DNA of 32,112 nt from SAR324 cluster bacterium (lineage in GTDB: Bacteria > SAR324 > JACQKK01), in assembly GCA_027297205.1 (NCBI GenBank), contig JAPUIH010000028.1:1-32112 (forward strand), read 5' to 3'. The stretch's first letter is position 1; each line of letters begins with the position of its first letter. Position numbers and translations under genes: made by a program. Shown here in pieces: positions 1 to 8,590 of this stretch. Below the pieces are notes generated by a model that was given only the letters and a program-made list of their open reading frames with translations, was not told where the DNA came from and searched no databases.

Positions 1-1668
<1,668 letters not shown>

Positions 1669-1725
1669 CGCCCTCCCCATCATAGTAACCCATGAGATTC
1701 CGGCACTCCCGCAGTGGCACTGGAA

Positions 1726-2061
1726 GGGGGCATTTTCCTTGCCATTGCGGCGGAAAGGACAGTTCTACCATGGCGATGCTGCGCAGCTTCCTTGCCAAAT
1801 CGCGGTTCACGTCGTTTATGAAGAACGAGGGGAGAACCCTGGCCTACGTGTTGGAACGGCAGGCCGGCCTTCGTGCGCATTATGGCCGAGCCCCAAATGA
1901 CGACCACTCTGAAATACCGCAAGGCCGATCTGGTGCGGGAAGGCTACGATCCCACACAGGTGCGGGACCCACTCTATTACCGGGATGATGCTGGGGAAAC
2001 CTACCAGCCTCTGGATAGCGCGGCGACGAGAAAAATCGCGGACGGATCGCTGCGGTTCTAG
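1726..2061 (+). pseudogene. Remnant of a second FATP-type acyl-CoA synthetase (C-terminus only)
   Basis: The last 66 codons before the TAG at 2059 read RPAFVRIMAEP...LKYRKADLVREGYDP, then DPLYYRDDAGETYQPLD. This parallels the tail of the preceding gene, which has QPAFVRIRPE, KTGLKIAGYDP and DPLFFRD...YVPVD. Upstream the similarity continues in pieces and in changing frames: GIFLAIAAE-like residues near 1729 in one frame, then MLRSFLAK near 1780 in another, with in-frame stops between them. No intact adenylation domain exists. It is therefore the frameshifted end of a former tandem paralogue. A short protein could still start at the GTG at 1873, but I see no good ribosome binding site. The two tails differ at many positions, so this is not a recent duplication. 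Confidence 0.75.
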
Positions 2062-2126
2062 GGGTGGGGTGCCAATTGTAGAAATGGTGAGCGGAAGTTA
2101 GTCCGAGAGTCTACTAATTACGACCT

Positions 2127-2975
2127 TCATCGGCCCTTCTTCAGCCCCTCGTTGAGAGAGCCGGAGCGGAAGCCCTTCAGGTCCACGGTGACATAGCGGT
2201 AGCCCAACGCTTCCAGTTCACGCACGATCTGCTCGCGCTGTGGCAACAGCCGCTCAATATCCTCAACGGGCACTTCGATCCGCGCCACATCGCCGTGATG
2301 ACGAACCCGCAATTGCGCGAATCCCATCCGCTTCAGGACCTGTTCCGCCTGTTCAATTTGGGAGAGCATGGGCAATGTAATCGCCAATCCATAGGGGACG
2401 CGGCTGGACAGGCAGGCGGCCTGAGGCTTGCGCGCATTGCGCAGCCCCAAGTGCGCCGCCAGCCGTCGGATATCCGTTTTTTGGAAATAGTACTCCGCCA
2501 GGGGCGAGCGCACCTTGTATTCCGCTGCGGCCTGCAGGCCCGGACGGTGGTCGCCCAGATCGTCCAGGTTGGTGCCATTGATGATGACCGCAAAGCCCTC
2601 CTGGCCGGCCAAGGCCGCCAGGTCGGCATACAGCGTCGATTTGCAAAAATAGCAGCGGTTGACCGGGTTGGCCAGATAGGAGGGGTTGCTTGTCTCGGCG
2701 GTGCGGATTACGCGATGCGCCATGCCCCAGTCCGCCGCCAGGCTCTCGGTGAGCGCATAGTCATCCCGGGTCAGGCTCTCCGAACAGGAAGTCACGGCCA
2801 GCGCACTTTTACCCAGAACGCTGTGCGAAAGATACGCCACCAGCGAGCTGTCCACACCACCGGAAAAGGCGGTGATGACACTGCCCATGGCCTTAATTGC
2901 TTCCTGGAGCGCCAGGTACTTGCGTTCCAATTCGGAGTCCAGGGGGACGGTCTGTGTTTGCTGCAAGGCTTCCAC
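2127..2975 (-). CDS. larE: LarE-like ATP-dependent sacrificial sulfur transferase (PP-loop protein)
   Basis: LarE proteins adenylate and sulfurate the pyridinium-dicarboxylate nucleotide precursor of the nickel-pincer cofactor of lactate racemase and related enzymes. The PP-loop SGGVDSS is close to the N-terminus, and the family blocks NRCYFCK, NGTNLDDLGDHRPG and ACLSSRVPYG follow in order. Three cysteines are visible, CYFC plus the one in ACLSSR. That set suits the iron-sulfur type of LarE, which transfers external sulfur, rather than the type that sacrifices a single cysteine; this subtype is inferred. The open frame extends to an ATG at 3149, but its first ~58 residues are proline/arginine-rich and overlap the next gene. 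I prefer a GTG at 2975 (282 aa, normal family length); a TTG at 2966 is also possible. No larA, larB or larC is in the window. Confidence 0.85.
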   Translation of the reverse strand: MEALQQTQTVPLDSELERKYLALQEAIKAMGSVITAFSGGVDSSLVAYLSHSVLGKSALAVTSCSESLTRDDYALTESLAADWGMAHRVIRTAETSNPSYLANPVNRCYFCKSTLYADLAALAGQEGFAVIINGTNLDDLGDHRPGLQAAAEYKVRSPLAEYYFQKTDIRRLAAHLGLRNARKPQAACLSSRVPYGLAITLPMLSQIEQAEQVLKRMGFAQLRVRHHGDVARIEVPVEDIERLLPQREQIVRELEALGYRYVTVDLKGFRSGSLNEGLKKGR

Positions 2976-3108
2976 GGGGCTCGGCGATAGGAAGATTTGA
3001 ATGCGATCGGGCAGGCAGTTGCCTGACCACCGTTTATACGGGCGCCGTGGTTGCGGTGTCAATCGCGGACGTGCAATTCCGGAGGCTACAGGCCGCGGGC
3101 AGGGAGGC

Positions 3109-3795
3109 TCAGGAATCAGGCTCGGCCGCGGGCTCTGTCTCGGATTCAATCTCGTCGAGTTTTATTTGAGCATCCGCCGCTGACACTTCCCCACTTTCCA
3201 CACCTTGCTGAATATCCTTCAATTCCTCGCCCCGCACTTCCGCCGCCATTTCGCCATCGGCCACGGTCTCCTTTGTGGCCATAAAATCCGCCTCGTCTTT
3301 GAGATCGGAATTTTTCTTGAGAAACGAGGATTTAATTTCAAGATAATTCTTGAACAGTCTCGTGTCTCGCAGGGTCTGCACCAAATTTTTGAAGGTCACC
3401 ACCGCTTGTTGGTCGCTCGTGTCAACCGTATTCTTGGTCAATTTATCGATGGAACTCTTCAGCTCTTTGCCACCCTCGAATTCTTCCACCTTCAGGAAGG
3501 CATCAATCAGGCTTCCCGTATTGTGCAAGCGGCGATTGGTGCGTTCCACGAACTGGGGTGGCGTCAGCGCGTGCTGTGTCGATTTGGCGAAATGGCGGAT
3601 ATCCGCATTGTTAAATTTAAAAGCCCCCGACTGCTCCAGTTGCCGAAACTGCACCGCCTTGATTCCTGGAGGCATTTTTTCGATTACCTCGAGCTTCTCG
3701 TTGAGTTCCTTGAAATGCTCGATCAAATCGTCGTTATCCGCAGTCAGCAACTCCAGCGTGGCCCTTACCGCCGCGATTTCGTCAACATTTTCCAT
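3109..3795 (-). CDS. Hypothetical acidic, helical cytoplasmic protein
   Basis: I do not recognise this 228-residue protein. It has no signal peptide or membrane segment and is almost free of cysteine. It is rich in Glu, Asp, Lys and Gln, with heptad-like stretches (residues 15-45 and 165-215) that suggest amphipathic helices or coiled coil. The last ~35 residues are strongly acidic with ESETEPAAEPDS at the end. The ATG at 3795 is preceded by CAGGAG ten bases upstream, which supports the start. The 3' end lies just upstream of the larE-like gene on the same strand, so the two may be co-transcribed. GC content at third positions looks lower than in its neighbours, with many AAA, GAA and TTT codons, which may mark it as acquired or weakly constrained. 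Confidence 0.7.
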   Translation of the reverse strand: MENVDEIAAVRATLELLTADNDDLIEHFKELNEKLEVIEKMPPGIKAVQFRQLEQSGAFKFNNADIRHFAKSTQHALTPPQFVERTNRRLHNTGSLIDAFLKVEEFEGGKELKSSIDKLTKNTVDTSDQQAVVTFKNLVQTLRDTRLFKNYLEIKSSFLKKNSDLKDEADFMATKETVADGEMAAEVRGEELKDIQQGVESGEVSAADAQIKLDEIESETEPAAEPDS

Positions 3796-3920
3796 GGACG
3801 CCCGCTCCTGGTTTTTCGTTCCTTGATTCAGCTCGGCCTGCCGGGACCGTGCTGAAAGTTGTACAGTCGCAGATTATCGCTAGATCAACGTGTGGTCTTG
3901 TATAAGAGTACGTATTATCC

Positions 3921-3930
3921 CACCTGGAGG
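3921..3930 (+). promoter_or_regulatory. Ribosome binding site deciding the DUF423 start
   Basis: CACCTGGAGG with GGAGG at 3926-3930 stands four bases before the ATG at 3935. The frame also has an ATG at 3890, but no such site precedes it and the extra 15 residues are not family-like. The internal ATG is therefore the start. Confidence 0.6.
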
Positions 3931-3934
3931 TTGT

Positions 3935-4324
3935 ATGTCGAACCGTTGGATTGTGCTCGCCGCCCTGTTGGCTGCGCTCGGCGTGGCCATGGGCGCCTTT
4001 GGCGCACATGTGTTGAAGTTGTGGCTGCCCTTGCAGAAGATGACCATCTTCGAAACGGCTGTGCGTTATCACTTGTTTCATACCTTGGCGCTGCTGGCCT
4101 GCGGAGTGCTGATAACCACCCACCCCGCGCACGCAGCAGGCCTGCGTTGGGTGGCTGGATTGCTTACCGCGGGAATCGTGCTGTTCTCCGGTGGATTGTA
4201 CGCCGCCGCGCTCAGCGACCTGGATCCATTCATGTGGGCCACGCCCTTTGGGGGGCTGGCCTGGATTGCCGCCTGGCTGCTGCTGGCCTATCTGTTTTGG
4301 CGAAAGCCCGGCCGCGGCGCCTAA
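3935..4324 (+). CDS. DUF423 family small inner-membrane protein
   Basis: This 129-residue protein has four hydrophobic segments (roughly residues 5-27, 45-62, 70-90 and 98-118). It has the DUF423 (YgdD-like) landmarks: an N-terminal AALLAALGVAMGAFGAH, then FETAVRYHLFHTLAL and a C-terminal GGLYAAALS...TPFGGLAWIAAW. The family is widespread in bacteria and its molecular function is not established. The start is set by a GGAGG at 3926. The gene runs head-on into the 2-hydroxyacyl-CoA lyase gene and the two stop codons overlap by four bases, so no intergenic terminator is possible between them. Confidence 0.85.
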   Translation: MSNRWIVLAALLAALGVAMGAFGAHVLKLWLPLQKMTIFETAVRYHLFHTLALLACGVLITTHPAHAAGLRWVAGLLTAGIVLFSGGLYAAALSDLDPFMWATPFGGLAWIAAWLLLAYLFWRKPGRGA

Positions 4325-5976
4325 CGGGACAGCCAGTGATGGGACTGCGGGGCGCGGTTCGCCTCCGGAGCGATGGGCACGTTAATCAGCGCCGGTTCCC
4401 GCTTGTCCAGGGCTTCCTGGAGGGCCTGTGCCAATTGCTCGGGCGTATCGCAATGGTATCCCGTGCCTCCGAAAGCCTCGATCACTTTGTCGTAGCGGCT
4501 GCCGGGTGTGTACACGTTAACCGGCGGTGGCTCGTCCTCCGGCCACCCGGCCACTCCTCGGCCGATGCCGTTATTGGCGAATATAATCCATACGATGGGC
4601 AACTTGTAGCGCACCGCCACTTCCACTTCCATGCCGTCGAAGCCGAAAGCGCCATCGCCCATCAGTGCCACTACCGGCTTTTCCGGGTGCACAACCGCCG
4701 CAGCCAGGGCAAATCCACAGCCCACGCCCATGGTGCCCCATGTGCCCGCGTCCAGGCGGTGCCGGGGCAGATAATTTTCGATCACGGAGCGGCTGATGTC
4801 CATGGTGTTGGAGCCCTCCGCGATGAACAGTGTCTCTCTGGGCAGCAGCTTTTGAATTTCCGACAACGGACGGTAAAAGCCCATGGGCACCTCGCTGGAT
4901 TCCAGGGCGGGCTGCAATTCATTCTTTTTCTTCTCCACTTCCCCTGCCAGTTCCTTCAGCCAGGGAGCCTTGGGGTCCAGGCGCCAGGGCTCTTCCTCCA
5001 GCCGTGCCGCCATCTGCCCCAACACCGCCTTGAGGTCTCCTGCGATGCCGATCGCTGCCGGCACATTGGTGCTCAACTCTTCCGGCGCAATGTCAATCTG
5101 CACCACCTTCACGTCCGGCCGGTAGCGCGGTTCAAGGCCGAAATGCATAATCCAGTTGAAGCGCGCCCCGGCCAGCAGAATCGTGTCCGCATTGGCCAGG
5201 GCATAGCTGCGTGCCGCCGCCACGGACGCTGGATGATCGTCGGGAACGACCCCTTTTCCCATTGGGGTGGGCAGGAAAGGAATTCCAGTCTGCTCCAGCA
5301 ACCGGATCAGTTCCGGCGCCGCATCCGCCCATGCGGCCCCCTTGCCTACGATGGCCAAGGGCCGCTCCGCCTCGCGCAGCGCGCGCAATGCCTCGTCCAC
5401 CAATGCCAGGCTGCTTCCTTCGCGGGGAGGTTCCGCCAATAGCGGAGGGTGTTTGATCAAGCCCTCGTCCACGACTCCGTCGATCACGTCCGCCGGCAGG
5501 TCCAGATAGGTGGCGCCCGGCCTGCCGTACCATGCCTGGCGCAGGCCCTGCTCGATCAGGCGCGGGATTTCCTCCACGCGCCTGGCCTGGGCTACCCATT
5601 TGCAGAATGGCCGCGCCGCTTCCATCTGGGGGGCCTCCTGAAATGCGCCGCGATTCGCGAGAGGCGAATCCGAGGAGCCACTGATAACCAGCAGGGGCCA
5701 GCAGTTGGCTTGGGCGTTTCCCATCGCGGTGATGGCGTTGGTCATTCCGGGCCCCGAAACGGTGAGGGCCACGCCGGGCCGTCTCCGCAGATAGCCGGCA
5801 CCCTGGGCGGCAAAACAGGCGGCCTGCTCATGACGGGTTCCGATGAAGCGAATCCCCGCCTCCTGGATGCGATGTCCCACCTCCACCACGGGATAACCCA
5901 CCAGGCCGAACACTTCCTCGACCCCTTGCCGCTTGAGGCACTGGGCAATCAGCACCGCTCCTTTGATCTCCGCCAT
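4321..5976 (-). CDS. 2-hydroxyacyl-CoA lyase (thiamine-diphosphate enzyme)
   Basis: This enzyme is predicted to cleave 2-hydroxyacyl-CoA to formyl-CoA and an aldehyde one carbon shorter, the key step of alpha-oxidation. The 551 residues cover the full three-domain ThDP fold. The catalytic glutamate is E50 in GTRHEQAACF, the FQEAPQMEAARPFCKW block (111-127) is typical of HACL, and the cofactor motif GDGAFGFDGMEVE begins at 440 and ends at NN468-469. The C-terminal HHWLSR resembles the HWLTR tail of animal HACL1. Oxalyl-CoA decarboxylase is the nearest alternative, but its tail and active-site blocks fit less well; acetolactate synthase is unlikely. The gene is the last of a same-strand run after PilZ and AlaX genes (65 bp gap). 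A formyl-CoA-using enzyme is not in view. Confidence 0.85.
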   Translation of the reverse strand: MAEIKGAVLIAQCLKRQGVEEVFGLVGYPVVEVGHRIQEAGIRFIGTRHEQAACFAAQGAGYLRRRPGVALTVSGPGMTNAITAMGNAQANCWPLLVISGSSDSPLANRGAFQEAPQMEAARPFCKWVAQARRVEEIPRLIEQGLRQAWYGRPGATYLDLPADVIDGVVDEGLIKHPPLLAEPPREGSSLALVDEALRALREAERPLAIVGKGAAWADAAPELIRLLEQTGIPFLPTPMGKGVVPDDHPASVAAARSYALANADTILLAGARFNWIMHFGLEPRYRPDVKVVQIDIAPEELSTNVPAAIGIAGDLKAVLGQMAARLEEEPWRLDPKAPWLKELAGEVEKKKNELQPALESSEVPMGFYRPLSEIQKLLPRETLFIAEGSNTMDISRSVIENYLPRHRLDAGTWGTMGVGCGFALAAAVVHPEKPVVALMGDGAFGFDGMEVEVAVRYKLPIVWIIFANNGIGRGVAGWPEDEPPPVNVYTPGSRYDKVIEAFGGTGYHCDTPEQLAQALQEALDKREPALINVPIAPEANRAPQSHHWLSR

Positions 5977-6041
5977 GGTTCAGGTTACTCCTATTGGCCC
6001 GCGCCAGGGGGTGGCGTGGGTAGGTTGACAATCGCACTGGC

Positions 6042-6752
6042 TCACTGTTCGAGCACAAAATACACACGGCGATTGGCCTTGCCTTTGTTCTCGGACTTGG
6101 TAAGAACGAGTTTGCCAATTTCCGATAGTTTGGCTACGTGGCATCCACCGTCGGCCTGTACATCGAAATTGACAATGTCCACAAGCCGCAGTTCGCTGTA
6201 GTCGTGGTGAAATGCAGTTTCCAGCTTGAACAGCTCCGGACGCGCCTTGGCTTCCTCGGCCGGGACAAAGGAAATTTCCACTGGCAGGTCCTGTGCGACG
6301 AGTGCATTGGAGCGCCTGAAACCCTCTTCCAGCGCCTCTCTGTCGAAAGTCTCGAAGGCAAAATCCACACGGCCCTTTTCCGGCGTGAGTTGATTTCCCG
6401 TAACGCGCACGCCGTAATCCTTGAACATTATGCCTGTCAATACGTGGGTGGCCGTGTGGTACCGCATTAGGGTAAAGCGCCGCTGCCAGTCCAATGCGCC
6501 CTTTATTGCATCGCCCTGCCGAAGCCCCTGGTGGTCCAGCCTGTGCAGAATGCCTTGCTCGCCATCCAGAGTTTCCATTACCCGGTAGGTCTCTCCGCTC
6601 TGGCTGGTCAGCGTGCCCTCGTCCCCTTGCACGCCGCCGCCGGATGGAAAGAAGGCGGTACAATCCAGCATGACCCCATCCGAAGTGGTCTCAATCACTT
6701 GGGCGTTAAACTCTTTCAGATAGGCGTCATGCTGATAAAGCCGTTCAGTCAT
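6042..6752 (-). CDS. AlaX-type alanyl-tRNA editing protein
   Basis: Free-standing AlaX proteins hydrolyse Ser- or Gly-tRNA(Ala) made in error by AlaRS. The 236 residues show the AlaRS second-additional-domain pattern: FPSGGG (35-40), the zinc motif HTATH (H99, H103) and a second metal motif around DGGCHVAK (C204, H205). In the usual CxxxH form of the second motif the cysteine is four residues before the histidine. Here an aspartate is in that place and a cysteine sits next to the histidine, so zinc binding may differ or the protein belongs to a variant subgroup. The ATG at 6752 is chosen because GAGGGG stands just upstream; a longer reading to 6983 would overlap the PilZ gene and adds no recognisable sequence. 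Confidence 0.85.
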   Translation of the reverse strand: MTERLYQHDAYLKEFNAQVIETTSDGVMLDCTAFFPSGGGVQGDEGTLTSQSGETYRVMETLDGEQGILHRLDHQGLRQGDAIKGALDWQRRFTLMRYHTATHVLTGIMFKDYGVRVTGNQLTPEKGRVDFAFETFDREALEEGFRRSNALVAQDLPVEISFVPAEEAKARPELFKLETAFHHDYSELRLVDIVNFDVQADGGCHVAKLSEIGKLVLTKSENKGKANRRVYFVLEQ

Positions 6753-6841
6753 TGCCCCTCTACTCCATGGAAATATGCCGCGAGATCTACCCTGGGCGGG
6801 TCCGGCCCGCGGAGACCGGAAATCATCCCGAAGCAGATGAT

Positions 6842-7387
6842 CTACTGTTTTTCCTGAATTTGCTTGACGAACATTTCGCGGGAAAGCACGTAGACCAGAT
6901 ATCCGTTGACACGCGGGGAGAACTTTGCGCGCACCAGGTATTTGTATTCCATGAAGTTGGAATCCGTTTCTTCCAACACGCATTCCACCACGATCACATC
7001 CAGGGCCACCATGCTCAGGGCGCTCATTAGCACGTTGGTGCCCGGTTCGAAATAAGTGTCGGAGTGAAATGCCAGCCCGCTCACGGAAATGTCGAGAATG
7101 GGGAATGCCTGCGGGCCGATATGGGCATAGATATTAACGTCCTTATCGTGGTCGAAGCGGTAACGGGGCTCGGTGCGCCGTTCGTCAATACCAGGCGGGG
7201 CCTGGGCCGCCTTCAACGCTTCCATTTCTCCAAGCACGTCCTCGTCTGGATTGATGCTTTGCAGTTCGGATTTAAGTGAGTCGTACTCCTCTTTCCAGCG
7301 TCCTCTTTCTTGTTCTTCATTCCAGACTTTACCTTCTCCATCGCTGGAAAAGTTGTCCTCTTTATTGTGATCGCCCATCGGGTTCAT
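6842..7387 (-). CDS. PilZ-domain protein (predicted c-di-GMP receptor)
   Basis: The PilZ fold occupies roughly residues 73-175 of this 181-residue protein. Both halves of the c-di-GMP site are present: RTEPR (RxxxR) at the domain entry and DISVSG (DxSxxG) about 28 residues later. The first ~70 residues are charged and probably helical (KEDNF...EEQERGRWKEEYDSLKSELQ) and may mediate partner binding or dimerisation. No transmembrane segment is present, so it acts in the cytoplasm. The ATG at 7387 has GGGAGA directly before it; a second ATG follows three codons later. The gene is 167 bp after senB on the same strand and 89 bp before alaX. The target process is unknown. Confidence 0.85.
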   Translation of the reverse strand: MNPMGDHNKEDNFSSDGEGKVWNEEQERGRWKEEYDSLKSELQSINPDEDVLGEMEALKAAQAPPGIDERRTEPRYRFDHDKDVNIYAHIGPQAFPILDISVSGLAFHSDTYFEPGTNVLMSALSMVALDVIVVECVLEETDSNFMEYKYLVRAKFSPRVNGYLVYVLSREMFVKQIQEKQ

Positions 7388-7554
7388 TCTCCCTGATTCC
7401 CCATAAATAGGTAACCGGTGCGGTAATGCTGGAATGCAGACTTCCTGCACCAATAGCACTAACGGGAGCATATTTCCACTCCGCCACTATTCGGCGGGGA
7501 GGCGTTAACGTCCTAATGCGCGCTTTGCAGGGGCCGGTGGCGCACCATTTGCTC

Positions 7555-8508
7555 TCACAATTTCAGTTCGGCCAGCAGGTTTCTCCAGCCTGCAATTTCC
7601 CGGGATGGCTGGAACATGGGGGCCAGCCTAGCCATGTGCCGCTGCAGCGCTCTCAAGAAGGCAGCATCGTCTTCGGCGCGCGTCAGCAGTTCCCGCAGTT
7701 CTCCCGTGTCACCCACCCTGAAATAACCAGGATAGCTGTCACCCAGCAGGCCCACCGTGCCTGGAATTTTCGAGGCCAGGACGGGCAATCCCGCGGCGCC
7801 CGCCTCCGAGATCACATTCGCGCCACCTTCCATGCGGGAAGACAGCACCATCAACCTGCATGCGGCCAGCAGCCTCCGTACCCGCCAACGGGGCAATTCC
7901 CCCAGCCAGCTGTAACGGGAATTCGTCTGCGCTTCCCGTTTGGCCTTGCGTTCCATCTGCGGATTTAGGGCTTTCCCTGCGTGCAGCACGCGGATGCGTG
8001 AAGAGGCGGGCAATCCCCGCACGGCCATTGCGGCCCGGAACGGGTCTTTCTCCTCGCGCAAATGGCCGACCACACACACTGGAAAGCCCGTGTGCGGGGG
8101 CTTGACCCCTGCTGGAGGGGCCTGGGCAGATTGCACAATCACGCGCAGTTTACCCCGCACCGCGCGGGGCAACTCGCGGCTGGCCAAGGGCTGCAGGGCA
8201 ACCAACCGGGTGGCCATCCGCAACGACGCCCGGGCCTCCTCGCTGTTTTGCATGTCCCTGTACAGATCGGTGCCTGTCAAGGCCAGCACCAGCGGCGCCC
8301 TGGGATAGTGATCCCGGTAGGCGCGCAAGGCGGCATGACTGCGCCGGGCGTGGAGGGCGATCATCAGATCGCAGCGCTGGGCGTCATAGGTCTGGGCCAG
8401 GGTCACACGATGGCCCAGACCCTCCAGGATGCCGCGCCAGCGGAGGGCCGTAACCCGGTTGCCATGACGGGTGCGGGGCGGGGCGGGCGTAATCATGATG
8501 ATTTTCAT
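7555..8508 (-). CDS. senB: Selenosugar synthase SenB (selenoneine pathway glycosyltransferase)
   Basis: SenB couples selenophosphate with a UDP-hexosamine to give the selenosugar that SenA uses. The 317-residue protein is a GT-B glycosyltransferase with the features of the family once called TIGR04348. It opens with MKIIMITPAPP, GNRVTALRW and ALHARRSH. LALTGTDLYRD and VVGHLREEKDPFRAA follow, then RYSWLGELPRW, SSRMEGGANVISEAGAAGLPV and the ending GLLGDSYPGYFRVGDT. The C-terminal EGGANV...EA block should hold the nucleotide-sugar site. AGGG stands eight bases before the ATG. It lies 82 bp after senA in the same orientation, the usual order in selenoneine clusters. senC, the dedicated selenophosphate synthetase, is not downstream here; the next gene encodes PilZ. 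Selenophosphate may come from a distant selD or senC. Confidence 0.9.
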   Translation of the reverse strand: MKIIMITPAPPRTRHGNRVTALRWRGILEGLGHRVTLAQTYDAQRCDLMIALHARRSHAALRAYRDHYPRAPLVLALTGTDLYRDMQNSEEARASLRMATRLVALQPLASRELPRAVRGKLRVIVQSAQAPPAGVKPPHTGFPVCVVGHLREEKDPFRAAMAVRGLPASSRIRVLHAGKALNPQMERKAKREAQTNSRYSWLGELPRWRVRRLLAACRLMVLSSRMEGGANVISEAGAAGLPVLASKIPGTVGLLGDSYPGYFRVGDTGELRELLTRAEDDAAFLRALQRHMARLAPMFQPSREIAGWRNLLAELKL

Positions 8509-8533
8509 GGAGCGTGCCCTGGACGAGGAAACC

Positions 8534-8549
8534 GCCCCGCTGGCGGGGC
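8534..8549 (-). repeat. Hairpin between senA and senB
   Basis: GCCCCG-CTGG-CGGGGC forms a perfect six-base-pair stem with a tetraloop in the 82-bp spacer between the senA stop and the senB start. No U-run follows in the direction of transcription, so it is not a classical terminator. It could stabilise or attenuate the bicistronic mRNA. Confidence 0.35.
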
Positions 8550-8590
8550 TGAGAGGGAGCCGGAATGACTGGGCACGGGTCTGGCCGCCG

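Noticed and set aside
3859-5442. A 527-codon open frame on the plus strand over the 2-hydroxyacyl-CoA lyase gene
   Set aside because: Its translation is low in family-like sequence and rich in His/Arg/Gln, as expected from the reverse of a real gene.
4321-5976. Oxalyl-CoA decarboxylase or acetolactate synthase
   Set aside because: The FQEAPQMEA block and HHWLSR tail fit 2-hydroxyacyl-CoA lyase better, and no frc or ilvN neighbour exists.
7468-7500. CCGCC...GGCGG hairpin downstream of senB as a terminator
   Set aside because: The five-pair stem has no U-run on the minus strand, so termination there is unsupported.
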